Below, one piece after another: positions 5,282-12,079 of a stretch of 12,666 nt of DNA. Location: the NCBI GenBank assembly GCA_002373595.1, contig DFKT01000085.1, forward strand, positions 1-12,666, read 5' to 3'. The position numbers and the translations under genes are program-made. Position 1 is the stretch's first letter. Each line of letters begins with the position of its first letter. This DNA comes from Lachnospiraceae bacterium UBA3638 (GTDB lineage: Bacteria; Bacillota; Clostridia; Lachnospirales; Lachnospiraceae). Under the pieces are notes generated by a model. The model searched no databases and had not been told where the DNA came from. It was given only the letters and a program-made list of their open reading frames with translations.

Positions 5282-6439
5282 GTGAACTCACTTCTTTTGG
5301 CAGTTGTATATTTGATATTCATAAGTCTGGGGTTGCCGGATTCCCTTCTGGGCTCCGGATGGCCAAAGATGCAGGTTGCATTTAACGTACCTTCTTCATA
5401 TGCAGGATACGTCTCTATGACCATATCCTTCATGACGATCATTTCAGCTCTCATTAGTCCGAGACTTATAAAGAGATTTCACACCAAGTGGATCGTGATA
5501 GTATCTATCTTTATGACGATACTCGGACTACTTGGTTTTTCTGTTTCAAAAGAGTATTGGATGCTCTTCGTGATCGCAGTTCCTTACGGACTCGGCGCGG
5601 GGGCGATAGATGCGTCCGTCAATCATTACGTCGCCAACCATTATTCAGGTGCTGCAATGAATTTCCTTCACTGCTTTTACGGCGTTGGGGCTATGATCAG
5701 TCCGTATATCATGGCACTTGCATTAAGCAAAGCAAGATGGAATGAAGGTTACAGATGGACCGCATTTCTTCAGATGGGCATCCTGCTCGTATGCATCATT
5801 TCAGTTCCTCTATGGAAAAAAACGGAAAGTGCAACAGATGCAGAAGAGATTAAAGATAGCGCGGGTATAAGAGAAACGATCAAGGTTCCCGGGGTCATAC
5901 TTACTTTGATAGCTTTCTATGCATACTGCGCCGGCGAAGCAACATGCTTTCTCTGGACACCGAGTTATTTTGCCGGAACCAAAGTTGGATTGTCTGATGA
6001 GCTCGTCGCTTCCTTTGGCTCGCTTATATTTGGGGGCCTGATGCTCGGAAGACTGATATCGGGCTTTGTGTCAAATAAGCTTGGAGATAGGCTTCTCATC
6101 AGGATCGGAATAGTTGTAGAATTCATCGGTATCATTATGTTGTTCATCCCTGCAGCACCCTACAAGGTGGCAGTTGCAGCTTTTGTGATCATAGGAACCG
6201 GAATGGGCCCTGTATATCCTGCAATTCAGCATATGGCACCCGAGAACTTCGGAAAGAGATATTCTGCCGCTGTGATCGGTCTTCAGATGGCATCTGCGTA
6301 TGTAGGCAGCACATTTATGCCTATGGTGTTCGGAATACTGCAACAGCATATTGGCATTGCCATCATGCCGGTGTATTTGCTGGTGTTTGCGGTGTTGAAT
6401 ATCGGACTTCTTGAGATAGCGTATCGAAAACTGGTCTAA
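5282..6439 (+). CDS. MFS transporter, FHS (fucose permease-like) type
   Basis: The protein has 385 residues and about twelve hydrophobic segments split by a charged central loop (K-K-T-E-S-A-T-D-A-E-E-I-K-D), the standard major-facilitator architecture. Segments such as G-L-G-A-G-A-I-D-A-S-V-N-H-Y and F-L-H-C-F-Y-G-V-G-A-M resemble the fucose:H+ symporter-like branch, and C-terminal motifs G-T-G-M-G-P-V-Y-P fit. The GTG start at 5282 has AAGGAG five bases upstream; the protein begins directly with the first membrane helix. It probably moves a sugar or small metabolite across the cytoplasmic membrane; the substrate cannot be read from sequence. It is the second gene of the flavodoxin operon, with the exonuclease gene 12 bases downstream. 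Confidence 0.85.
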   Translation: MNSLLLAVVYLIFISLGLPDSLLGSGWPKMQVAFNVPSSYAGYVSMTISFMTIISALISPRLIKRFHTKWIVIVSIFMTILGLLGFSVSKEYWMLFVIAVPYGLGAGAIDASVNHYVANHYSGAAMNFLHCFYGVGAMISPYIMALALSKARWNEGYRWTAFLQMGILLVCIISVPLWKKTESATDAEEIKDSAGIRETIKVPGVILTLIAFYAYCAGEATCFLWTPSYFAGTKVGLSDELVASFGSLIFGGLMLGRLISGFVSNKLGDRLLIRIGIVVEFIGIIMLFIPAAPYKVAVAAFVIIGTGMGPVYPAIQHMAPENFGKRYSAAVIGLQMASAYVGSTFMPMVFGILQQHIGIAIMPVYLLVFAVLNIGLLEIAYRKLV

Positions 6440-6451
6440 TAGGAAAAAATA

Positions 6452-7123
6452 ATGCTGACAAATAATTCTGGTAAGAGATTGATAAAATATGTTCCCGATT
6501 ATGTTCTCTTTGATCTGGAGACGACCGGAATATCATGCAAGACTGATGAAGTTGTAGAGATCTCGGCATTGAAAGTCGAGAATGGACTTGTCGTGGACGA
6601 ATTCTCGACGTTGGTCAATCCCGGAATTCCTATTCCTTATTACGCTAGCGAGGTTAACGGTATCACGGATGATATGGTGGCAGATGCGCCTGGGTTCGTG
6701 ACGGTATTGGCTGAGTTTGCAGCGTTCGCCGGTGACGAGATACTTGTGGGGCACAACATAAACACCTTCGACATGAAGTTCATCCAGAGAGATGCTGAGA
6801 AGTATTTCGGCAAAGTATTTGGAAATGACTATATCGATACACTTGTCCTTGCGAGAGCATATCTTCCTGAATTATCGCATCATACGCTTTCTGATCTTGC
6901 CCGCTATTATCACATAAGTACCAAAGGAGCTCACAGAGCGCTCAATGACTGCAAGATGAATCAGCGCATATTTGAGAGTCTGAAAGAGGAGATGGAGGAT
7001 CCTGCAAAAGCTGTAAAGAAGTGCCCAAAATGCGGTAATCTCTTAAAGAAACGAAACGGCAAATTCGGCGAGTTCTACGGATGCATGAGCTATCCCGATT
7101 GCAAATATACAGAAAACATATAG
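6452..7123 (+). CDS. DEDDh 3'-5' exonuclease fused to a topoisomerase-type zinc ribbon
   Basis: Residues 15-180 form an exonuclease domain of the DnaQ/PolC-epsilon class. ExoI is F-D-L-E-T-T-G (D21, E23), ExoII is G-H-N-I-N-T-F-D (D107), and ExoIII is H-R-A-L-N-D (H161, D166), the complete DEDDh set for two-metal removal of 3' nucleotides. Residues 190-223 are a C4 zinc ribbon of the kind at the C-terminus of topoisomerase I (C191-x2-C194, C211-x5-C217, with G-E-F-Y-G-C-M-S-Y-P-D-C). It would give DNA-end or single-strand binding. The ATG has AGGA seven bases upstream and is 12 bases after the transporter gene. A strong terminator at 7203 ends the operon. A role in DNA repair or processing is likely; the exact one is unknown. 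Confidence 0.88.
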   Translation: MLTNNSGKRLIKYVPDYVLFDLETTGISCKTDEVVEISALKVENGLVVDEFSTLVNPGIPIPYYASEVNGITDDMVADAPGFVTVLAEFAAFAGDEILVGHNINTFDMKFIQRDAEKYFGKVFGNDYIDTLVLARAYLPELSHHTLSDLARYYHISTKGAHRALNDCKMNQRIFESLKEEMEDPAKAVKKCPKCGNLLKKRNGKFGEFYGCMSYPDCKYTENI

Positions 7124-7202
7124 TTTGCCCATCTGCAAACCCGAGCCGAATACCTGAACCAAACCGGATCCCCAAACGTATAAAAAACAGCGAATTTACG
7201 GC

Positions 7203-7236
7203 GTCAGGCCCTCTTTATGAGGGCTTGACTCTTTTT
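7203..7236 (+). terminator. Intrinsic terminator of the flavodoxin-MFS-exonuclease operon
   Basis: GTCAGGCCCTC (7203-7213) pairs with GAGGGCTTGAC (7219-7229) over 11 positions with one G-U pair and a five-base loop. It is followed by T-C-T5. The end of the right arm also forms the -35 box of the next promoter. Confidence 0.9.
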
Positions 7237-7252
7237 ATGTCTATGTTATAAT
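7225..7252 (+). promoter_or_regulatory. Promoter of the Fur-family/znu operon
   Basis: TTGACT (7225-7230) and TATAAT (7247-7252) are 16 bases apart. The -35 element lies in the right arm and tail of the preceding terminator, so the two signals share bases. Confidence 0.8.
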
Positions 7253-7268
7253 TGGGAACGGTTCTCAA
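7252..7268 (+). promoter_or_regulatory. Fur/Zur-type palindromic operator
   Basis: TTGGGAACGGTTCTCAA is a 17-bp inverted repeat around G7260, with arms TTGRGAAC that match except at one position pair. It begins on the last base of the -10 box and covers the start of transcription. A bound repressor would block the promoter. The first gene of the operon is a Fur-family regulator, so autoregulation by zinc is the natural inference. Confidence 0.7.
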
Positions 7269-7285
7269 ATTCGAGGGAGGCTGTT

Positions 7286-7699
7286 TTGAATACGCGGATT
7301 AAGTACAAAACCAGACAGAAAGAATTAGTGCTCGATTTCCTGAGATCGAAAGCGGGTGAGCATATCACGGCAAGCGATGTGTGTGAGCACTTTAAGGACT
7401 GCGAGGAAGGTATAGGTCAGTCCACGGTATATCGCCAGCTGGAGAGCCTTGTGGATGACGGCATCATAAATAAGTACATTATCGATGCAAACAGCCCGGC
7501 CTGTTTCGAATATGTCGGACATGAGGATCACAGGGACGGAGAAGTGTGCTTTCACTGCAAATGCGGGAAGTGCGGACGCCTGATACATCTCAAGTGCGAG
7601 GAACTTAACGAGATACAGGAGCATCTTTACAACGAACACAGTTTCAAGATGGATCCGAGGAGGACGGTTTTCTACGGATTGTGCGATAAATGCCAATAA
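7286..7699 (+). CDS. Fur-family metalloregulator, probably zinc uptake regulator Zur
   Basis: The 137-residue protein has the Fur fold. It has an N-terminal winged helix (residues 1-75, with recognition helix S-T-V-Y-R-Q-L-E-S-L near 46-55), a hinge, and a dimerisation domain carrying H-E-D-H (H79, H82), H90 and two structural zinc C-x2-C pairs (C93/C96 and C133/C136). It is rich in extra cysteines (C88, C91, C104). Start is TTG 7286 with GGGAGG five bases upstream; no better ATG exists near the N-terminus. It heads an operon with znuACB and sits beside a palindromic operator, so it most likely represses zinc uptake when zinc is plentiful and controls itself. Peroxide- or iron-sensing relatives have the same fold, so the Zur assignment rests on context. 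Confidence 0.85.
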   Translation: MNTRIKYKTRQKELVLDFLRSKAGEHITASDVCEHFKDCEEGIGQSTVYRQLESLVDDGIINKYIIDANSPACFEYVGHEDHRDGEVCFHCKCGKCGRLIHLKCEELNEIQEHLYNEHSFKMDPRRTVFYGLCDKCQ

Positions 7700-7728
7700 A
7701 CCGCAATATCTGTATGGAGGTTATATCA

Positions 7729-8778
7729 ATGAAAAAATATATATCAATTATTCTCGCGGCTGTAATGATCATATGCTGCCTTTCGGGCTGCGGATCATCA
7801 GATGGAACCGCAAAGGAATCTGACGGAAAGTTCAGTATTGTTACAACGATCTTCCCTGAGTACGACTGGGTCATGAATATACTCGGAGATAATCCGGCAG
7901 GTGCGGAAGTAACCATGCTTTTGGATAAGGGAGTGGATCTTCACAATTTCCAGCCCACTGCAGCTGATATTTTGAAGGTTGCATCTTGCGACATGTTCAT
8001 CTATGTAGGAGGAGAGTCCGACGGATGGGTGGAGGATGCCCTGAAAGAATCCGTAAATAAGGACATGATAGTCATCAACCTTCTCGATGTACTCGGAGAT
8101 GCGGTTAAAGAGGAAGAACTCGTTGAAGGCATGCAGGAAGAGGATGAGCATGACCATGACCATGATCATGACGAGGATAAAGATCACGACCATGATGAAG
8201 ATCACGACCATGATGAAGATCACGATCATGAAGAGGGCCCGGAGTATGATGAACATGTATGGCTTTCACTTCGTGATGCTGCTAAACTGACCGAGACTAT
8301 TTCTGCGAATATCTGTAAGATGGACAGCGCAAATGAGGCTGTCTACAAAGCAAACACAGACAGCTATATCGGAAAACTGAATGCACTTGATGCACAGTAT
8401 TCCGAAACGGTATCGAATGCTTCTGTCAAAACGATCCTTTTCGGAGACAGATTCCCTTTCAGATATCTCACTGATGATTATGGACTCGATTACTATGCAG
8501 CTTTTGTAGGATGCTCGGCTGAGACGGAGGCCAGCTTTGAGACGATCACATTCCTTGCGGGCAAGGTCGATGAGCTTTCACTTGGATCTGTCATGACCAT
8601 TGAGAAGTCGGACAAGAAGATAGCAGAAACGATAATTCAGAATACGGGATCGAAGGATCAGAATATCCTTACCCTTGATTCGATGCAGTCGGTAACGGCT
8701 GAAGATGTTAAGAACGGAACGACTTACCTTTCCGTTATGGAGAGCAACCTCGAAGTTCTTAAGGAAGCTTTGAAGTAA
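7729..8778 (+). CDS. znuA: Zinc ABC transporter substrate-binding lipoprotein
   Basis: The 349-residue protein starts at ATG 7729, with GGAGG eight bases upstream. The frame is open further upstream, but those codons overlap the regulator gene and lack a signal. Residues 1-20 are a lipoprotein signal ending in the lipobox L-S-G-C (Cys21), so it is anchored outside the membrane. The fold is the cluster A-I metal-binding type: H72 (D-L-H-N-F-Q-P) and H176 (Y-D-E-H-V-W-L-S) fit two zinc ligands. Between them is a His/Asp-rich loop (residues 141-167, alternating H-D), typical of zinc rather than manganese binders. Where a third histidine is usual (H-x-A-F-x-Y) this protein reads D-R-F-P-F-R-Y (D240 onward), so the third ligand is replaced. 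It delivers zinc to the permease encoded downstream. Confidence 0.9.
   Translation: MKKYISIILAAVMIICCLSGCGSSDGTAKESDGKFSIVTTIFPEYDWVMNILGDNPAGAEVTMLLDKGVDLHNFQPTAADILKVASCDMFIYVGGESDGWVEDALKESVNKDMIVINLLDVLGDAVKEEELVEGMQEEDEHDHDHDHDEDKDHDHDEDHDHDEDHDHEEGPEYDEHVWLSLRDAAKLTETISANICKMDSANEAVYKANTDSYIGKLNALDAQYSETVSNASVKTILFGDRFPFRYLTDDYGLDYYAAFVGCSAETEASFETITFLAGKVDELSLGSVMTIEKSDKKIAETIIQNTGSKDQNILTLDSMQSVTAEDVKNGTTYLSVMESNLEVLKEALK
8182..8235 (+). repeat. 18-bp tandem repeat in the znuA metal loop
   Basis: GATCACGACCATGATGAA occurs twice exactly (8182-8199, 8200-8217), followed by a third degenerate copy. Each unit codes for D-H-D-H-D-E, so copy-number change would lengthen or shorten the His-rich loop in frame. 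Confidence 0.85.
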
Positions 8779-8788
8779 AGGAGTAGAA

Positions 8789-9508
8789 ATGGCTTTTATC
8801 ACGGCAACTGATCTGTCACTTGGATATGATTCACAGATCATCGTAAAGAACCTGAACTTTTCAGTCGGCAAAGGGGATTATCTGTGCATTGTCGGAGAGA
8901 ATGGCTCCGGCAAGACCACTCTTATGAAAACACTTCTTCATTTAAGAGAGCCTCTTGGCGGACAGATCAGTACCGGAGATGGCCTTAAGGAGAATGAGAT
9001 CGGATATCTGCCGCAACACACGGTGGTTCAGAGGGATTTTCCCGCATCCGTATGGGAGATAGTTCTTTCCGGATGCCAGGGACGCTGTGGCCTTAGACCT
9101 TTTTATAATTCCGAAGAGAAGAAGCTTGCTGCCGATAATATGGAGCGAATGGGTATAACCGACCTTAAGGACAGATGCTACAGAGAACTCTCGGGCGGAC
9201 AGCAGCAAAGAGTCCTGCTTGCAAGAGCATTGTGCGCAACAAGGAAAGTTCTTCTGCTTGACGAGCCTGTGGCAGGTCTTGATCCGTTTGTTACATCGCA
9301 GATGTACGATCTGATCAAAGGACTCAATAAAGAGGGCATAACCATTATCATGATCTCACATGACATAGCTGCGGCCCTCAAATATGCAACACATATACTT
9401 CACATCGGAGACAATGTATTCTTCGGTACACGTGATGAATATCTGGAGAGTGAATCCGGACGCAGATTCGCTGAATGGCAGAATGGAGGCGAGAAGATAG
9501 ATGAGTAA
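8789..9508 (+). CDS. znuC: Zinc ABC transporter ATP-binding protein
   Basis: This is a complete 239-residue ABC ATPase of the metal (cluster A-I) group. The Walker A is G-E-N-G-S-G-K-T-T (residues 36-44), the Q-loop region Y-L-P-Q-H (Q76), the signature L-S-G-G-Q-Q-Q-R-V (134-142), the Walker B V-L-L-L-D-E-P (154-160), the D-loop A-G-L-D and the switch histidine I-S-H-D (H191). It couples ATP hydrolysis to zinc import at the inner face of the membrane. The ATG has AAAGGAG directly overlapping the znuA stop, a gap of ten bases. The stop overlaps the znuB start by eight bases, so the subunits are translated together. Confidence 0.93.
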   Translation: MAFITATDLSLGYDSQIIVKNLNFSVGKGDYLCIVGENGSGKTTLMKTLLHLREPLGGQISTGDGLKENEIGYLPQHTVVQRDFPASVWEIVLSGCQGRCGLRPFYNSEEKKLAADNMERMGITDLKDRCYRELSGGQQQRVLLARALCATRKVLLLDEPVAGLDPFVTSQMYDLIKGLNKEGITIIMISHDIAAALKYATHILHIGDNVFFGTRDEYLESESGRRFAEWQNGGEKIDE

Positions 9509-10343
9509 GCTTATCATGTATATGCAGTATCCTTTTGTAAGGTACGCTATTATCGTAGGAATATTGATAGCACTGTGTTCATCACTTCTCGGTGTCACAC
9601 TCGTGCTCAAGAGATTCTCTTTTATAGGAGACGGTCTTTCGCATGTTGCATTCGGAGCAATGTCCATCGCTGCCGTGCTTAAAATGACCAATGAGATGAT
9701 CGTTGTTCTCCCTCTGACCATACTGAGCGCAGTGCTTTTGCTGAGAACAGGACAAAATGCCAGGATAAAGGGAGATGCGGCCATTGCGATGATTTCTGTA
9801 GGAGCATTGGCTTTCGGTTATCTTATTATGAATGTATTTTCTGCATCCTCCAATCTCGCGGGAGATGTATGCTCGACGCTTTTCGGATCCACATCCATCC
9901 TTACTCTTACCAAGGGAGAGGTGTGGCTCTGCGTGATCCTTTCGATCGTGGTTGTTGCGATCTTTATCATCTTTTATAACAAAATCTTCGCAGTTACATT
10001 TGATGAGGATTTTTCCAGAGCTGCAGGGACAAGAGCTAATGCATACAATCTGATGATCGCTATAGTCATAGCCGTCATAATAGTCCTGGCGATGAACCTC
10101 GTTGGATCGCTCCTTATATCAGCACTTGTGATTTTTCCGGCATTATCGGCCATGAGACTTTTTGACAACTTCAGATCCGTAACGATATGCTCCGCAATAC
10201 TGTCCGTTATATGCGCTTTTTCCGGGATCGTCATTTCGATACTTGCAGGAACACCTGTTGGATCTACGATAGTTGCGGTAGATATATTTGCATTTGCGCT
10301 CTGTTGTATCGCCGGAGTTGCCAAGAAGGGGATTGCAAAGTGA
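9501..10343 (+). CDS. znuB: Zinc ABC transporter permease (ABC-3 family)
   Basis: The 280-residue membrane protein has about eight hydrophobic helices. It carries the ABC-3 family signature sections: G-D-G-L-S-H-V-A-F-G (residues 43-52) after the first helix, and the cytoplasmic coupling stretch F-D-E-D-F-S-R-A-A-G-T. Also present is the late helix N-L-V-G-S-L-L-I-S-A-L-V-I-F-P-A. It forms the zinc channel with ZnuC. The ATG overlaps the znuC stop by eight bases, with GGAGG inside the znuC end. Only 20 bases separate its stop from the convergent mgtE stop and there is no clear terminator between them, so transcripts may run into each other. Confidence 0.92.
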   Translation: MSKLIMYMQYPFVRYAIIVGILIALCSSLLGVTLVLKRFSFIGDGLSHVAFGAMSIAAVLKMTNEMIVVLPLTILSAVLLLRTGQNARIKGDAAIAMISVGALAFGYLIMNVFSASSNLAGDVCSTLFGSTSILTLTKGEVWLCVILSIVVVAIFIIFYNKIFAVTFDEDFSRAAGTRANAYNLMIAIVIAVIIVLAMNLVGSLLISALVIFPALSAMRLFDNFRSVTICSAILSVICAFSGIVISILAGTPVGSTIVAVDIFAFALCCIAGVAKKGIAK

Positions 10344-10363
10344 AAAGGGATACTATGATCACC

Positions 10364-11713
10364 CTATAGATGCAGTATCATCGTTGCTATTCTGAAGTAA
10401 GCAAGCAGAGAGAGCGCATCCACGATGGTCGTGATAAATGGACTTGCCATGACCGCAGGGTCAAATCCGAGCCTCTTAGCGCCGACCGGGAGTAGGCACC
10501 CTATCAGCATCGCCATAAATACAGCAGCGATCAGTGTCAGGCAGATCGTTGCAGCCACAGGAAACATCAGCTTATCAAACAGAAGCAGTTTTACAAGGTT
10601 GGCGGCAGCGAGCGTCAGTCCGCAAAAGACTGCTACTCTTATCTCCTTCCATATAACTCCGGGAACATCCGAATATTCAATCTCTCCAAGCGACAATCCA
10701 CGGATAACGGTTACGGATGCCTGTCCGCCTGCATTTCCGCCTGTATCCATGAGCATGGGAATATATGCAACCAGCACTGCGCATACGCTCAGTGCGTCTT
10801 CGAATGATTTGATTATCGCTCCCGTAAAGGTTGCACTTACCATAAGTAGGAGCAGCCAGGGGATCCTCTTTTTATATGTCTCGAATACACCGGTCCTCAT
10901 ATATGACTTATCGGAAGGCACGATAGCTGCCATCTTTTCCATATCCTCGGTAGCCTCTTCCTCGAGGATATCGACGATATCATCGACCGTGACGATTCCG
11001 ACCAGTCTGTTCTCGTTGTCTACGACCGGCATTGTGGTGAAGTCGTATTTCTTGAACTGTCTCGCAACTTCCTCCTGGTCCATCAGAGTGTTCAGAGCGA
11101 TGACATTCTCATGCATTATGTCGCCGATGATCTCTTCATCATCGGATAGTAGGAGATATCTGAGCGCAACTGTTCCGATCAAGTGTCTGGCGCTGTCGAG
11201 TACATAGCAGACATTGATCGTCTCGGAGTCGACACCGACTCTTCGTATTCGCTCAATCGCTTCCTTGACCGTTGAGCTTTCCTTGAGATCAACATACTCG
11301 ACTGTCATGATGCTTCCGGCGCTGTCATCGGGATAGCGGAGGAGCTGATTGATCTCACGCCTGGTATCAGGGCTTGCCTTGGCGAGTATTCGCGTAACGA
11401 TATTGGCAGGCATCTCGTCCATCAGGTCGGCTGCATCGTCGGCCATCAGGTTATCTATGATCCCTGCAGCTTCCTTATCGGACATGGAGTTGATGATCTT
11501 TTGCTGGAGATCGACTTCAAGGTATGAGAATACGTCCGCAGCCTGATCCTTGGTGAGTATTCGGAAGAGCTTTAACGTATGCTCCTCGTCGAGTTCTTCT
11601 ATCCATGCTGCGATATCGGCGTCATTATGTTCGGACAAAATCTCACGAAGCTTTACATATTCCTTGTTTTCCAGAAGAGTAAGAAGCTCGTCAAAGACAG
11701 CCTTTTCATACAT
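10364..11713 (-). CDS. mgtE: Magnesium transporter MgtE
   Basis: This full-length MgtE has 449 residues. An N-terminal helical MgtE_N superhelix (about 5-130) is followed by a CBS pair (about 131-255, with G-S-I-M-T-V, P-V-V-D and G-I-V-T-V-D-D-I) and five membrane helices (about 284-449). The pore signature P-M-L-M-D-T-G-G-N-A-G-G-Q-A-S (residues 319-333) and the TM5 aspartate (D432 in F-I-T-T-I-V-D-A-L) that binds Mg2+ are intact. Known MgtE dimers are Mg2+-selective channels closed by Mg2+ binding in the cytosolic domains. The ATG at 11713 has GGAGG eight bases upstream. Promoter and a long structured leader precede it, and the feo promoter diverges beyond. Confidence 0.95.
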   Translation of the reverse strand: MYEKAVFDELLTLLENKEYVKLREILSEHNDADIAAWIEELDEEHTLKLFRILTKDQAADVFSYLEVDLQQKIINSMSDKEAAGIIDNLMADDAADLMDEMPANIVTRILAKASPDTRREINQLLRYPDDSAGSIMTVEYVDLKESSTVKEAIERIRRVGVDSETINVCYVLDSARHLIGTVALRYLLLSDDEEIIGDIMHENVIALNTLMDQEEVARQFKKYDFTTMPVVDNENRLVGIVTVDDIVDILEEEATEDMEKMAAIVPSDKSYMRTGVFETYKKRIPWLLLLMVSATFTGAIIKSFEDALSVCAVLVAYIPMLMDTGGNAGGQASVTVIRGLSLGEIEYSDVPGVIWKEIRVAVFCGLTLAAANLVKLLLFDKLMFPVAATICLTLIAAVFMAMLIGCLLPVGAKRLGFDPAVMASPFITTIVDALSLLAYFRIATMILHL

Positions 11714-11906
11714 TTTTAAATCCTCCGTTGAGATGGCAAAACGCGCCCCTCACGAAGGAAATCATTTTCTAAGGGATTTCCGGGTGGTGAGGCGTAAGAT
11801 TGCCATGATCACTATGCTGTCGGTACTTCGGGGAACGGTATCCGTACTTCGACCGTCATCTGACATATGACCACCACCTTTCGTTAGAGTTTGAAACCTA
11901 AAGTTT
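11714..11906 (-). promoter_or_regulatory. Structured 5' leader of mgtE, possible riboswitch
   Basis: From the predicted start near 11906 the mgtE transcript carries about 190 untranslated bases with several pairings. 11872-11878 pairs with 11783-11789 (GGUGGUG/CACCACC), enclosing 82 bases. Inside are a GUCAU/AUGAC hairpin and a stem built on ACGG-AUA-CCGU flanked by two CGAAGUAC copies. Downstream is GGAAAUC/GAUUUCC (11775-11781 with 11757-11763). A small hairpin (11720-11734) contains the ribosome binding site. MgtE genes are often controlled by the M-box, but I do not see its conserved core. Function is inferred from position and pairing. Confidence 0.5.
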
Positions 11907-11912
11907 GTCTAC

Positions 11913-11941
11913 ATTTTATTGACCTGAGAGGGCAAAGTCAA
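11913..11941 (-). promoter_or_regulatory. Promoter of mgtE
   Basis: On the minus strand TTGACT (11941-11936) and TAAAAT (11918-11913) are 17 bases apart. It is oriented away from the feo promoter, with the two -35 boxes about 30 bases apart. The leader of mgtE starts a few bases beyond. Confidence 0.7.
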
Positions 11942-11971
11942 GGCGAAAAATATATTTATAACGATAATTGC

Positions 11972-12000
11972 TTGACAAGTTAGCTCTGCCTAACTATAAT
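11972..12000 (+). promoter_or_regulatory. Promoter of the feo operon
   Basis: TTGACA (11972-11977) and TATAAT (11995-12000) match consensus perfectly with a 17-base spacer. The spacer is itself filled by the first operator, so a bound repressor would exclude RNA polymerase. Confidence 0.88.
11979..11994 (+). promoter_or_regulatory. feo operator 1 (DtxR/IdeR-like)
   Basis: GTTAG-CTCTGC-CTAAC is a perfect inverted repeat, extended by A/T to 18 bp, placed between -35 and -10 of the feo promoter. Confidence 0.8.
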
Positions 12001-12008
12001 GGCATATG

Positions 12009-12024
12009 GTTAGGTTAGGCTAAC
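12009..12024 (+). promoter_or_regulatory. feo operator 2 (DtxR/IdeR-like)
   Basis: GTTAG-GTTAGG-CTAAC lies eight bases after the -10 box. Read as 12010-12028 it matches the known DtxR consensus TTAGGTTAGGCTAACCTAA at 16 of 19 positions, identical over the first 15. This is the best evidence for the regulator family. Confidence 0.85.
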
Positions 12025-12042
12025 TGATTTTTATGACATATA

Positions 12043-12058
12043 GTTAGCACAAACTAAC
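12043..12058 (+). promoter_or_regulatory. feo operator 3 (DtxR/IdeR-like)
   Basis: GTTAG-CACAAA-CTAAC is the third copy, in the untranslated leader about 20 bases before feoA. Centres of the three sites are 30 and 34 bp apart, about three helical turns each, which would allow cooperative binding on one DNA face. Confidence 0.75.
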
Positions 12059-12079
12059 CAATAATTCGAGGAAAAGGAT

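Noticed and set aside
4540..5454. 304-codon minus-strand open frame across the flavodoxin gene
   Set aside because: It runs through a terminator, promoter and the flavodoxin coding region, and shows no domain; the plus-strand genes explain the DNA.
7123..7140. GTTTGC/GCAAAC hairpin at the exonuclease stop
   Set aside because: Six pairs without a T-run; the strong terminator at 7203 accounts for transcript ending.
8149..8235. Short repeats as a CRISPR array
   Set aside because: The units are directly adjacent with no spacers and lie in frame inside znuA; they encode the His-rich loop.
10344..10380. Possible shared terminator between znuB and mgtE (GATACT at 10349 and AGTATC at 10374)
   Set aside because: Only six pairs around a 19-base loop, no T-run on either strand; not convincing.
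10425..11207. Long plus-strand open frame opposite mgtE
   Set aside because: It is serine/threonine-rich low-complexity sequence complementary to a clear, full-length mgtE with ribosome binding site and promoter; a shadow frame.
11783..11878. M-box-like string GGTGAGGC on the plus strand
   Set aside because: It points away from mgtE, lies upstream of the feo promoter, and the rest of the M-box core is not visible; the minus-strand leader is the better reading.
11883..11902. GTTAG followed by CTAAA near the mgtE start of transcription as a further operator
   Set aside because: Spacing is ten bases instead of six and the right arm is imperfect; not the same site.
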